From Brachypterus glaber (Eukaryota > Arthropoda > Insecta > Coleoptera > Kateretidae): a stretch of DNA of 64,000 bases. Of the stretch, positions 1-11,544 are shown one piece after another. How positions within the stretch are numbered: position 1 is the stretch's first letter; the number at the start of each line of letters is the position of its first letter. Location of the stretch: NCBI GenBank assembly GCA_958510825.1, contig OY294044.1, positions 101,718,893 to 101,782,892 of the forward strand. The letters are read 5' to 3'. Under the pieces are notes generated by a model. It saw nothing but the letters and a program-made list of their open reading frames with translations. It ran no database searches and had not been told where the DNA came from. The translations under genes were made by a program, and so were the position numbers.

Positions 1-455
1 GGAAAAACAAGGTTTTAATACAAAACGAAACAAAATCGAAATTTTATTTATTCATAGCGTGTCATTATTGCGAAGTGGTCAGTTTCTGTGCCTGTTGCAT
101 CTTTAACCCAGGTTTAGTTAGTTAGTAGCGATGCCTTCTATGAAATTTCATAAACACCACTATTATGCATAAAATTTTTATTTGTGTAAGAGCTCTTTCA
201 GTGATTCAATGGAAGTATGACAAAATACTCCTACTGACAATACTACAGATCTAAGCACACAGTATTAGGTAAATAGCATTAAAAATAAAAAAGCTCTAAC
301 AAGGGAAGAAGAAATTAAAGAAATATTAAAAGAATAGAGGCCCAAGAAAAATTATTTCACTTTTAAGTGAAAAAAAAAAATAGACTACTGCTACAGGAAA
401 TATATGAAAAAAGAACTGTCCAGAAGAGATTACCTTCAAGAGAAGAAAAAATTAC

Positions 456-557
456 CTATGTTAGGTTCACTAGGACTACTTTCTTGTTGATTTGACATAA
501 AGGCACTGGCCAGTTGCATTACAGTGCCCATATCAAAAGAAGATTCGTTATCTTGAG
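456..557 (-). CDS. Secreted glycine-rich protein, third coding exon (gene continues off left edge)
   Basis: The acceptor TTTCTAG is followed by 102 nt (phase 1-1) reading QDNESSFDMGTVMQLASAF, then MSNQQESSPSEPNI, and a GTAATT donor beginning at 455. It closely resembles the C-terminal part of the previous exon (GGFDLGTMMQLAGAFMGNQQ), so it looks like an internal exon duplication. Both splice phases match their neighbours. No stop is present here, so at least one more exon must lie left of position 1. Too short for most ORF callers; supported by paralogy with the previous exon and by the splice sites. Confidence 0.65.
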
Positions 558-859
558 CTAGAAATATCCAATAAAATAACACGTAAGAGTCATACATTTT
601 TGTAAATTAATAATTATTAATTCATAAAGATTATAATCTGTATTTTTTTAGATTATTTTGTGAATATATTTCGAGATATTTTCCAATTTCTATGTAATTT
701 TTTTAAGGACTGAGAAGTAAGTTTTCAAGTATTTAGAACCAACTTGTAATAACTTTTAAATGCTTTCGTATAAATATGTTTAATTTTGTAGAATTAACTT
801 TCCAATATATTAATTTATTATTCCATCAATCTATTTTCTAATCATCGTACAGAGTGATA

Positions 860-904
860 TTGGTAGACTGACAGTTTCGGGCTTCTGGCCCTCTTCAGTA
901 CCAA
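860..904 (-). ncRNA. Type I hammerhead ribozyme, repeat unit 1
   Basis: Read on the minus strand: helix I 5' strand UUGGUA; core CUGAAGA (C3 to A9); helix II GGGC, loop CAGAA, GCCC; core GAA (12-14); helix III ACU, loop GUC, AGU; C17; helix I 3' strand UACCAA. All helices pair perfectly and every conserved core base is present. The predicted cleavage follows C17, between + strand positions 866 and 865. The 3-bp helix III is short, as in retrotransposon-borne hammerheads that work best as dimers. Confidence 0.85.
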
Positions 905-1213
905 GAGTCAACTCTGCACGCTGATTAAGAAAACGTTTCTAGACTTTACTCGCAAAAGGAATATAGCCATTAGATTGATGTAGACTTGTGCACCATCTAT
1001 TTCTAGATGTAGACAACTACTCATACCTCTCCTAATCTGGAGACTTTGAATGGTAGCAAGTTGAAGACTTGTGTGTCTCAAGCACATAGTACCACTAACG
1101 GGTGGTTAGACGTAGAATTCGTAAGGACAGAAATTTTTAATTTTAAACAAAATTATAAAAATATTAATTTATTATTCCATCAATCTATTTTCTAATCATC
1201 GTACAGAGTGATA

Positions 1214-1258
1214 TTGGTAGACTGACAGTTTCGGGCTTCTGGCCCTCTTCAGTACCAA
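1214..1258 (-). ncRNA. Type I hammerhead ribozyme, repeat unit 2
   Basis: Identical in all 45 bases to the motif 354 bp upstream. With the first copy it would release a 354-nt monomer from a tandem transcript. Confidence 0.85.
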
Positions 1259-1871
1259 GAGTCAACTCTGCACGCTGATTAAGAAAACGTTTTTAGACTT
1301 TACTCGCAAAAGGAATATAGCCATTAGATTGATGTAGACTTGTGCACCATCTATTTCTAGATGTAGACAACTACTCATACCTCTCCTAATCTGGAGACTT
1401 TGAATGGTAGTTGAAGACTTGTGTGTCTCAAGCACATAGTACCACTAACGGGTGGTTAGACGTAGAATTCGTAAGGACAGAAATTTTTAATTTTAAACAA
1501 AATTATAAAAATATTAATTTATTATTCCATCAATCTATTAATAATAAATTAATATTTTTATAATTTTGTTTAAAATTAAAAATTTCTGTCCTTTCCAATA
1601 TATATTTGTGTTAAATTAAAAAAAAAATAATTTACCTTGTTATTAAAAAATCTTGGTATTTTAATAATATTTTCATATGCAATTTGAACTGAAATTTGAA
1701 TTTATAACATATGAAGAGTACCTAAATGAAAAGCAAAAGTAATCTCATTATGTATGGCAAACTACAACCCTATTTAATTTAACCCAAAATACATTTCACT
1801 CGACATTTTTCACTATAAAGTTTAGAGGTTCTTTAAGATTCTTAAAACGCAAAATAATTATTATTCCTTAC

Positions 1872-2144
1872 ATTTTTTCTGCTTTTTTCCTGTAGTCTCT
1901 TGCTGATTACCCATAAAAGCCCCAGCCAACTGCATCATTGTCCCTAAATCAAAGCCTCCATTGGAACCCTTTTTTTGTTCACCTGATGATCCTGCCAGCA
2001 TACCCAAAACATTTCCAATTATTGCAGGATCTATTCCTCCTTGATTTCCATTTCCCTCATTTCCTCCTGCAGCACCCATCAGGGACCCTATTCCTGATAA
2101 AATCTGTCCTGCTTTATCGGCATCCAAATTCGATAATATATTTC
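1872..2144 (-). CDS. Secreted glycine-rich protein, second coding exon
   Basis: The acceptor TTTTGCAG is followed by 91 codons in phase 1-1 (273 nt), reading NILSNLDADKAGQILSGIG, then a Gly/Asn-rich stretch, GIDPAIIGNVLGMLAG and GGFDLGTMMQLAGAFMGNQQ, with a Lys-rich end. The donor GTAAGG begins at 1871. Without splicing, three more residues lead to a TAA at 1861..1863, so a shorter read-through form is possible. The composition (Gly, small hydrophobic residues, little charge until the Lys cluster) suggests an extracellular or structural protein. The next exon at 456..557 resembles the last third of this one, which supports the splice model. Function unknown. Confidence 0.72.
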
Positions 2145-2562
2145 CTGCAAAATAGAATAACTATGTACTAAAAGTGATGTGGATTCAAGTATTTTTTGCT
2201 TCTCGCTAATTTAGTTGTAAAAGCCAAGCTTTACTTTCATATTTAAACCCCTTTTTTCTACTACCTAATTAAGTGCTAGCTTACATATTATCTACCGTTG
2301 TCAAGGCTTGTTTACGTTGGCAACCAAGAAAACCATTGAACTCATTTATGATTGGCCGTTGTTAAGCATTGTTTATTGACGACGGTCATTAATCAAAAAA
2401 ATAGTTTGAGACAACTACTAACTTTTTTAAACTTATTTATCAAACTAGACTGAATTTTGTTGCCTCGACTCCGTCTCAGCAAAAAAACTTCAGTCTCGAA
2501 CACTTAAGACTTAGTTCGCATACTAGGTGCATAATATACTATTATTTACTTTACTCATATAC

Positions 2563-3998
2563 AGTGCTCTCCAAAATTCATCATCGAACGAGTTGAGATA
2601 TTGACTTTAAATTTGGAACACGACAATAAGAAATCTCAAACTATCTTTTTACATATTCTAGATGTTTGCAGTTTTAAAAATTATGATTAGATTTTATGGT
2701 ACACTTAAAAATCTTTAAATAAGTATTTGTAGAGAATTTTATAAGCTTTGTTTTTATAATTTCTTATTTATTTTTTTAAAAGTTGACCATTTTCTATATA
2801 TGCAAAAAAACTCCAAACTTGTAGGTACCTTAAAATCAAGATACCGGACAATTTTTGATATTTGATTTTTTCAAGAAGCAAGTTATAAAAAAGTTTTAAA
2901 CAAGTATTTTATAGAGTATTTTATAAGCTTTCTTTTTTAATATTACTATTTTTTTTAGTTGACTGTTTAGGAGTTATTTACAAAAACCTCCAAAAGCGGA
3001 CCTTAAATTCAAGATGTCGGCGCAAGCTTACCTTTTAGACATTTATCAGGAAGGCCTAAACAACATCTCTCCTAATTTTTTGAGGCAAGTCTAGAGTAAT
3101 AACGTTTGAAAGATAAAAACCAAATTTTTAACTTAAGATTTTTAATTGATTCAGTAACAGAGACTTATTTTTTACCCCACATAAGTGTTGGTACCGATAA
3201 AAAAACGAAAAATGTTTTTTTTTGTCGAAAATGGACTCAACCTATTAAATATGGCTTACTTATTTTGATGGTGCAACCCGAATTTCGTATAATACACAGT
3301 GCGATCCTAAAGTACTACCTTTTGAACGAGTTGAGATATTAACTTAAAGTTTAAAACCCATAAATAAGATAAGTTAAATTATCTTTTGGTATACATTCGA
3401 CAGTTTTGGCTTTTAAATTGTAGTCAGGGGAGCATGAGAATAAATTGTTTTAAATAGAAATGGGGGTCGTTTGATACATCATTTTAAAGCAAATACAATT
3501 CTATATCCGACCTTATATTTTTAAACATTTTTTTAATGTTTGATTTTTTTTTTATTTTTTTGCTAAAAAATAAGATTAAAAATAATTGTAAAATTTCATT
3601 TATATCATTTTTAATTAATAAAATTAATTCGTGTAAAAGTATAATTTACATTTGCATTATGAAATTAATAAATTTCCAAAAAATGTTTGATTTTTTTTAG
3701 GAAATTTAAAAGAATATTCGCACTTTAACCCTACTTTAAATCCTCAAAAAAAGTTTCACAAAATTAAAAAAATGTGTGGTCAAATAGAGAATTTTATAAG
3801 CTTTAAAATAATATATCACACGACTACATTTTCTTCTAAAAAAAAAATCCCACATGCACCCCTGTCCACATTTGAAAAGCTAAAAATATTAAATACATCC
3901 AGAAACATAGCCTGATGTGTCTTAAGTGTTAAATTTGAAGTCGATATCTCAACTCGTTCGTTAAGAGGGGGTGGGTTACTTTTGGACCGCTCTGTGTA
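2563..3998. repeat. Foldback repeats with ACAGTG ends and GAACGAGTTGAGATAT arms
   Basis: A left-end copy at 2563..2640 and a second at about 3293..3360 share the motif GAACGAGTTGAGATATT. Its inverse lies at about 3922..3998. The 3293/3998 pair bounds a ~700-bp foldback whose arms are recognisable for over 150 bp; the 2563 copy looks like the end of a related, partly lost element. It lies inside the first intron of the secreted-protein gene, its right end 43 bp from the exon edge. No coding capacity. Confidence 0.6.
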
Positions 3999-4041
3999 TG
4001 TCCATAAAAATAAAATTGATGGTATTCAAATACTGACATAC

Positions 4042-4237
4042 CTATTTGCTGGGCACCTCCATTTTCCAAATAACTACCAACCATGCCTCCAATATTGCCT
4101 ATATTTTGTTGACTTAAAAATTCAGAAGCTGCTTCTGATAACGGATTAACATCTTCTACTTCATTATCATTTGTGTTTTGCAATGTGTTGTGGACTAAAC
4201 CTACTATGGCTAGACAGAACAGATATTTTTCGATCAT
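4042..4237 (-). CDS. Secreted glycine-rich protein, first coding exon
   Basis: The ATG at 4237 opens a signal peptide (MIEKYLFCLAIVGLVHNTLQ: one Lys, then a hydrophobic core), followed by an acidic/Asn stretch and a Ser/Gln/Gly region ending ...GGAQQI. The exon ends in phase 1 at a GTATGT donor (intron starts at 4041). An AG acceptor lies at 4243..4244, five bases before the ATG, so a separate 5'UTR exon is likely upstream. The phase-1 donor joins cleanly to the exon ending at 2144, restoring a Gly codon. The product is probably secreted. I do not recognise the family, and no catalytic motif is visible. Seen: signal peptide and splice sites. Inferred: secretion and the exon chain. Confidence 0.7.
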
Positions 4238-4442
4238 TTTACCTACAAAAAAATCAAAAATCAGTTAACTAGTTTGAAAAAGAACGAATAGTAATCAAAA
4301 TAATATTTTTTCATATTATGACTTTAAATGTACTCCCAAGGACCTAATAATTTAAAATTTATTTTATAGGAATATTTGAGCAAGGTTTTCTGTATTATTT
4401 GATTAGTTAAATAATAAATAAAAAAAAACAAACACATTAGGT

Positions 4443-5023
4443 ATACAGTACGTGTTCAAATTTTCCCCTTTTTAACTTTTAAACGGCTTAAAATATCAAC
4501 TTGATATTTTGAACACGTAAATAACATAACACACCTAAATATTTTTTTTGTATATATTTTATATGTTTAGGGGGCACAATGGGGATATTTTTTTTAATAG
4601 AAAGGATGTGTGATACATATTTGTTTTGAAATTTTCATTTATATGATTTAAAATTAGTTTAAAAATATAAATTAGGTTTTTTATCATTAAATTATTAAAC
4701 AAAAATTGTTTTATTATTTTAAAGAAACCTGACGAAAATTATTAATTTTTGACAATTTTTTAATCCCTAAAAAAAAATTTGGAAAAAAATAAAAAATGTA
4801 TGGTACAGTAGACCATTTTATGAGCTCAAAAATTATGTTTTGCAACACCCCCTTTCCATTAAAAAACCAAATATTGCCCTTGCTTCAAGTTTCCCCCTAA
4901 ACTTATCAAACATATACCAAAAGATTATATGTGTATGTCATTTCGTGTTCTAAATTTTAAGTTGATATTTTAAGCTATTAAAATGTTGAAGAGGTCGGAC
5001 TTTTGACACTCACTGTATAAAAT
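4443..5023. mobile_element. Foldback/MITE related to the 3293..3998 element
   Basis: The left arm begins TATACAGTACGTGTTC and the right arm ends as the inverse of TATACAGTGAGTGTC. Both continue into the shared motif GCTTAAAATATCAACTT, and the arms are about 200 bp. Same general end as the neighbouring element (ACAGTG..., then a ...TATC.ACTT motif), so a diverged member of one family. It lies upstream of the first coding exon of the secreted-protein gene. Confidence 0.6.
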
Positions 5024-6044
5024 ATATATTTACCTATCAAAATATAAACAATTAAAATTTATCACGAAGAGAATATTGACCGATACTGACAAAATCTTTT
5101 TTTGAAGTGTTTAATATTAAGCATAAACAATTAAAAAAATATTGAATTTTTAAACCACAACATATTTTTAATCTATAGGTTACAACTAAAATGTAGGTAA
5201 TTCTAAAACCAGCACTGATTAGATAATATTCATTTAGTTTTAATAAATTCTTTAAAACAATAGTATAACGTACATGCAGCAATTAAGGGCCAAATGATAT
5301 AAGGTAGATGCGGCAAATATGAGCCACCTTATTTTAATCACCTATAATTATTTTGTTTTGGGATTTTGTCTTTAAATTTCGTACGATTAATCTTTTTAAT
5401 AGAAGTTATTTTTCCGGAAAAAAAAAGTTAATCGGAGTTTTTCTTTTACAATTTTTATTTATTAATTTTTTTATTTCTTATCCCCCCAAAACTCTTATCT
5501 CTTATTTTTTGTGTATTTTTTTTAATTTCAACAGATTTCGTGTCTTTACATATGGACTAATAGACAAAAAGACCGTCAGACGGACGGACGGACGGACATT
5601 TTTAAAAGTTGCTTAGAAATATATAACGCACATTGGTTGTTTTTTTTGTTTTGGACATTTATTTTTTAATTTTCGGTGTTGGAAGTAAACGTATAAACCC
5701 TGGTAGAAATTTAAGGTTAGAATAAAGTTTTTTTAATGTTTGAAAACTGTATAAAAGTACGTTATAAAATATGTGCAAATGTCCCGCTTTTTAACGTTAG
5801 AATCTAACGTTAGTTATAAAAGTTAATCTAACGTTAGATTTTTAAGAAATGCGTTATAAGTGCGTTATAAATCTAACTTTCGTAGGATCTTCTTCTTCTT
5901 CTTTCGTAGAATGTGTGGCCAACTCGGAAATTTCTAGCTGTGAATTTTAATAAAATGGGCTCCGGAAAAAAATTTATTTATATCAATAAATCTTAATATA
6001 TTTTAACAATTTAAATATTTTTAAATATAATTTTGTTACATTTA
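5024..6044. other. No gene seen; short simple repeats
   Basis: AT-rich DNA. It contains a short GACG tandem run (5577..5597) and several copies of the palindrome-like TAACGTTAGA between 5790 and 5850, which recurs on the far side of the next foldback (about 7930..7985). I see no splice-supported coding sequence. Confidence 0.5.
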
Positions 6045-7472
6045 TACAGGGTTATTCACGGAAGTGGTCTATTAAAAGTTTATGGAGAACGAATAATTTT
6101 AAAAATCTGTTATTTTGTACTTTGGAGGTTTTGAATATGCCCAATCGATTAAAAATATTTTTATGCTTGTGCCACTTCTGGTTGTACCGGAAGTGGCACT
6201 TAACTTTGATTTTTTAAATAGAACATCCTATTTATTTTTTTATTTTTAAAATTCTCATTAAATTTGCTTTATTTTGATGTAACACTTTACATCCAACTCT
6301 GGTAGTTTTTGAGTTATTCAGGTTTTTAGCCAAAAATTAACAAATTCAAGCACCCCTAAAAAAAATAATTGTTGTTTTATAGTTTTCTCAATAATACTTA
6401 CCCTAATTATCCTAAGCCGAAACAGAACCCAAAAATTTATACAGGGTATCTCAGAAAGCAGGTGAAATCTAACAAATTTAAAATAGCCATAACTCATTTT
6501 TTTTAATGGCACCTTATATATTTTTAGTTAAATAGAGAATTAAATTTACTTTAAAATCAATAAAGGTTACCCTATACCTAACATTAACCGTTTTCGAGTT
6601 ATTTTCAAATTATTGTAAAAAAGCGAATTTCTGTAAATTTTTCAATTGTATTTAGTCAAGTAAGCAGGTAAATGAAATTTCGTTTTTATTTCGTTAACTT
6701 AAATGACATAGTGATAAATTAGAGTAAAATAATGGTAAAGGCTTATTCTCACCCTGTTATTTTGGATTTATTGGCTATTAGTGAAAATGATTAAATAATT
6801 AGTAGAACCTGCAGAAGATTTAATACAAAATATCCTGATTTACGAAGACTGCCATGTAAAAATTTAGAAGAATTCACACAATTTTTTTCCAATTTGAGAA
6901 AGAAAACACAATGAAATCTCAAGCAAAACCAATTAGAAGCAATTAAGATAATTAAGTCAATGTTTTGGGTTACTTTTATGCTCATCCACATGGATAAATT
7001 CCTGTAGCTAGTCATGATTGGGAATTTACTATTCAAGCTTCCAAAGAATCTTAAAAAACCACAAGGCAAGATTATAAAAAGAAAAAATTGCCTTAACTAA
7101 AAAAAAAAATATATATATATATATATATAGGGTGACATTAAAAAAAAAAAAAAATGAGTTATGGCTATTTTAAATTGGTTAGATTTTACGTACTTTCTGA
7201 GATAACCTGTGTAAATTTTTGGGTTCTGTTTTGGCTTAGGATATTTAGGGTAAGTAAATTAATTGCAAATTTTAAAACTTAAAAAATATATAGGGTGTTC
7301 CGTTTAAAAAATCAAAGTTGAGTGCCACTTCCGGTACAACCGGAAGTGTCATAAGCATGAAAATATTTTTAATCAATTGGTCATATTCAAAAAGTCCAAA
7401 GTGCAAAATATCAGATTTTAAAATTATTGGTTCTCCATAAACTTTTAACAGACCACCGGTTATTACCCTGTA
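6045..7472. mobile_element. Foldback element with TACAGGGTTATT ends
   Basis: Left end TACAGGGTTATTCACGG; right end is the inverse of TACAGGGTAATAACCGG. The arms continue through the shared blocks CCACTTCCGGTACAACCGG (about 6171..6202 and 7324..7352) and an AGTTATGGCTATTTTAAAT block (about 6478..6495 and 7158..7176). Arms are 350-450 bp with an unpaired centre of ~630 bp holding an (AT)n run at 7109..7129. No transposase seen. Confidence 0.65.
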
Positions 7473-10175
7473 TATAAAATATGTGGTCCTAAATATTTTT
7501 CTTGTAATATGCTGTGATGGCTAGATAAATATGTTTGTCTAGCAGAAAAACTTTATATTTACGTACATAAAATATTATTGTCTGTATTGAGTATACGGAA
7601 CAAGGCGACAAAATGGAATCTGTATTGAGTGAAGTTAGTTACGATACTCAAGAATCGATTATAAATTAGTTTAAACATCCTTTAACGTATTAAGGAGAAG
7701 AATAAGAAAAAACATCTTTTAGTATATTTATCTTATTTTTTATAATTTGCAAGGTTTTCATGGATAATTATCAAACCTATAATATGCACATAGCTGTTTG
7801 TAATGAGTTTTTTCTACTTAGTTTTCTTAATGGAAAGTCAAAAAATATTGAAAGTTAGAATATCTAAGGTTAAAAAAAGGTTAGGAAAAAGTCATGTAAC
7901 TAAAGTTAGATTTATGTATTCTATAAAGTTTTTGTCAAACGTTAGATTTGTATATTTTACAGGGTTTTTGTATAACGTTAGAAAATAAACATAAAAATGT
8001 TATGTTAAGTTAGTTTTATGTACTTTTCTACCCTGCTGGGAAATGCGAGTAGTAGATATAATAATGTGATTCATAACTATGCTTATGTAAAGGCCAAAAT
8101 AAAGGAAAAAGAAGAACTTTACTTATAAATCACATTATTTTTTTCTGATGAAGAATATTATGAGATTAAAGATCTGTTGGATAATTATTCATTATAATAC
8201 ATTGATAACACATGCCGAGACACAGACCAACAAATTTTCAACTTTTGAAAGTTGATTTGGATCTGACAGCTGATTTTGGGTAATTTGGTTATGTTGATTT
8301 CGAACATAACTCCCATTTTTGTCCTTCACGTAAGGGTTTTGAACAACAGCACACTGGGCAACAAAAAAAAAAACACGGCAAAATTCTAAATTTTTGAATA
8401 CGACTATATTTTATACCGCTGATTTCGAATAAAGTAATAAAAAATTCCAACAAAAAAATCCATGCCATTAGGGTTGTCCAAAATTTTATTTTTGTTTCGA
8501 TCTTTCTAAAATGTGTCAAATGGCTTCTTTTGATTATGTTGATGAGATACAAAGATGAAGAATGAGATTTTTGGCATGGCTTATAGCTGACAAAAATTAT
8601 ACGTCATAAAAACCAAAAAATGCTTGTTTGGCAGTCAGTGGGTCTTAACTAAGCCAGAAAAAAAAAACACCCGATCAAATCATTGCTGGCCTGTGTAATT
8701 CTGAACTTAAACTATTTTTTTTAATAGGTAATATATAAACAATTACATTTTAAACTTATAATAGACCAATCAAATCCCTGTATTTTCTGACTTTCAACCA
8801 ATCAGATTCGAATTACACTGATAATTTCACGTGTGAAATTATCAAAATCACGGTTTTTTTGATCAATTTTTAAAAATATAAAGGCCAATTTAATTTAGGA
8901 AAAAATACCTTTCTCAAAGAATTTAACAAGTGTAAATCCATACTTTTCCATTTTTCTTATCTAATGCAAACAATTAATAAGCTTATTTTGTCACTTTTCA
9001 TATTAAATATTAAAATTTAACAGTAATTTATCTTAAAAACAAAAAATAAACTTTTGACAGAAGCTCTTTCGTTTGTGTCAGAGTTTATAGCAATTGTTTT
9101 TAGCGCGCGCTTTTTAAAAATTTAAAAAGATCGACTTGATACGGAAAACTAAATAACTTAACACAAAATTGCATGCAATAAACATTTGTTTAAATGCTTT
9201 AAATGCTTTTCCTTGCTAGATGCTTTGTAAAGTAGTCAAGTCAAAAACCACTTGAGGCATAGAAATTTTCAGAAAATTTTATTACGGCCATAAAATAATT
9301 TTTCCTTCGTTTATTTTTCGTTAAAAGCTCGAGCTTTTAATAATGAAAGATATACTCAAAAAGTTACTTTATAGGGATCAAAATAAAATTATCGAAAATT
9401 TCATTACCTCTTGTGATATAACTGTTGAAAATTTCTAATAATTTTAAAATTGAATTAAAAATTATAGAGTGAATGTACCTTTTCAATACGTATAAAGTAA
9501 AAGGTTGTAACTGGTTATTTATTTAAACCTATTAATATAACGTAAGACAATTTAAATTATTTAATAAGCGGAAAGAAGAGATTTAACTGAAAACTTTGCT
9601 GCAAAAACATTATCTTATTATTTTTACCGGTAAAATATTTATGACAAAGTATAAAGTTTATCAACTATTGAACTATTAACAGAGTATAGTATATTACATT
9701 AGTTTAAAATTTCCCAATATTGCCAAAAAAACCCCTAGACAAAACATTCTAAGATATAAGTGCCTTTCATGAAAAAATAAGAAACTTTGAAAATGTCAGT
9801 CTGTCCGTCTGTCTGTCCGTCCGTCCGATGTCACGATTTTTGTGGATACGATAACTCAAGAACGAATTATCCGATTGACTCAAAAGTTTTAGGAAAAATA
9901 AAGTTCTATGAGGGGAAGATCCCTATTGTTTTTAAAAACAATCTCCCAAAAATAAAAAAGTTATTAGGGGTTAAACTTTTTAAAAACTATCTTTCTCAAT
10001 TTTTTTTTTCAAATTTATTTCGTTTCTCGAAAAAATAATGTTTTTTCAAAAAGAGAATATTTTGTTTTTTAATTTAGTTAAGATTTTGTTTTTTCGAGAA
10101 AAAAATTGTCAATTTTTTGATATATTTTTTTTTATTTTAAAACCATAAATGTTTTTTTTTAATTTTTTCTACTAC
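7473..10175. other. No gene seen
   Basis: AT-rich sequence without a supported coding exon. A CTGTCCGT tandem stretch lies at about 9801..9828. The short ORFs here have biased, low-complexity translations and no flanking splice logic. Confidence 0.45.
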
Positions 10176-10210
10176 ACCATCCACTGTGAATAGTATATAA
10201 TGGAATGCGT
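10176..10210. repeat. 35-bp direct repeat, left copy
   Basis: ACCATCCACTGTGAATAGTA and the bases that follow recur at 11505..11539 with two mismatches. The pair brackets the inverted-repeat element at 10313..11444 but not tightly, so it may be an older duplication. Confidence 0.6.
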
Positions 10211-10312
10211 GGCACTACATATATTCAAAGCTTGTTTATCTATAATTATAATTAAGAAATTACGTGGTTTATTTGAATTCAATAAGTTTTAAAATCATCT
10301 AAACCCTTTATA

Positions 10313-11444
10313 TATACAGGTTTATTCAGAAATAAGTTCGATATATTTAAGGGGTGATTCTACGTTAAAAAATATTAAAAAAAGTAAAAAAGTATAAAGG
10401 TTGGTCCGGAAATGAGCGCTAAGGGAGCTGCGACCCTTCGACCCTTTGAATCGGGAACAAAAAAGCATCAATAACATTTTAATAATGCAGGACGATTCTT
10501 CATTTAAAACTAAGCAAAAAAGTATTCCTCACCAATACACCTAAATTTAATATTAAAGGAGATATAACCTTTTAAAAATTTTTTTAGTGGCACAAAATGT
10601 TACTTATATGACATTTTTTATGTATTTTTACTGGAGGAATCTATATTTATTACAATAAATCCAAAAAAATATACATAAAAAAGTTTGGGGCAAAAATGTG
10701 TTAAGCCTCACATATTTTGTCAATCTAGGCACGCCTCTGGATAAATTAAAAAAAATAAACTAACATGAACTTATTGCCCTTATTAATACTAGTATACATG
10801 CAAAAGCTCGTCGCTCTAGCTTAAAGGGTACAAGGTTATTAATTAAAAACATTATTTTTATTACAATTTTAGAGCAGTAGCTCCCTCAGGACTTATTTCC
10901 GGACCAACCTTGATAGGAACTTTTTTTCATATTTTTTAACGTAAAATCACCTCTTAAATTTCTGGAATTTATTTCTGAATAACTTTTTTCTTTGTAACTT
11001 TTGTGTGATTTTATTTTTTAAATATGATTCCTCAGGTCAAAGGTATTTAATTTTTCGTCCTCGAACCGTGAAATTTCACGTTCAAATTAATTTTTCTCGA
11101 AAACGGTTAATCCTACAGTATTAGAACAAGTACCTTTTTTCTGTTGTTTGACATGAGGAATCATATTCCAAAAATAAAATTACAAAAAAGTCCAGAGAAA
11201 AAAGTTTGGGACAAAAAACTAATAAGGCTCCCCAGTTTCGTACACCACTGTTAAAATAAGTTCATGAAAATAACGAACGAAGATGGGCCATTTTAAGATT
11301 AGTTTAGATTCAAAATATCGTTGCTGTACCTCAAAGCGTTTCTGAGTTATTAAATAAAAAACGAATTTTTTAGACTTTTTGTCATATTTTTCTATGTAGA
11401 ATCACCCCTTAAAATTAATGACATCATTTCTGGACAACCTGCAT
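10313..11444. mobile_element. Inverted-repeat element with TATACAGGTT ends
   Basis: Left end TATACAGGTTTATTCAGAAA; right end is the inverse of TATGCAGGTTGTCCAGAAAT. Both continue to AAGGGGTGATTCTAC. A second inward-facing partial copy of the arm ends near 10985, so one element may have inserted into, or duplicated within, another. Internal blocks (GGTCCGGAAATGAG; CGAACCGTGAAATTTCA) recur at 56030..57295, and weaker relatives lie at 36740..37140 and 40011..40993, so this is a dispersed family. No ORF. Confidence 0.6.
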
Positions 11445-11504
11445 ATATTTATTTAATTAATTTTTCTTGTTAAAAGTTTTTAAAAGTTGCGTTATTTGGA
11501 AAAT

Positions 11505-11539
11505 ACCATCCACTGTGAGTAGTATACAATGGAATGCGT
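11505..11539. repeat. 35-bp direct repeat, right copy
   Basis: Second copy of the 10176..10210 sequence, two mismatches. Confidence 0.6.
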
Positions 11540-11544
11540 TTTAA

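Larger units (their letters stand above)
811..1590 (-). mobile_element. Tandem hammerhead-bearing repeat (retrozyme or Penelope-terminal type)
   Basis: Two head-to-tail units, about 354 and 350 bp (the second lacks 4 bases near 1410), are followed by the first ~27 bases of a third unit and then an inverted ~50-bp tail (about 1540..1590). The 13-base sequence CTTTCCAATATAT stands directly before (798..810) and after (1591..1603), as expected for a target-site duplication. No ORF. Each unit carries a complete hammerhead motif on the minus strand. Tandem units with type I hammerheads and short helix III are known from animal retrozymes and from the terminal repeats of Penelope-like elements; no reverse transcriptase is present, so this copy is non-autonomous. 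It sits in the intron between coding exons 2 and 3 of the secreted-protein gene, in the same sense. Confidence 0.75.

Noticed and set aside
5577..5597. GACG tandem run and the CTGTCCGT run at 9801..9828 as the ends of one element
   Set aside because: Simple repeats common in insect DNA; no matching flanks were found to pair them.
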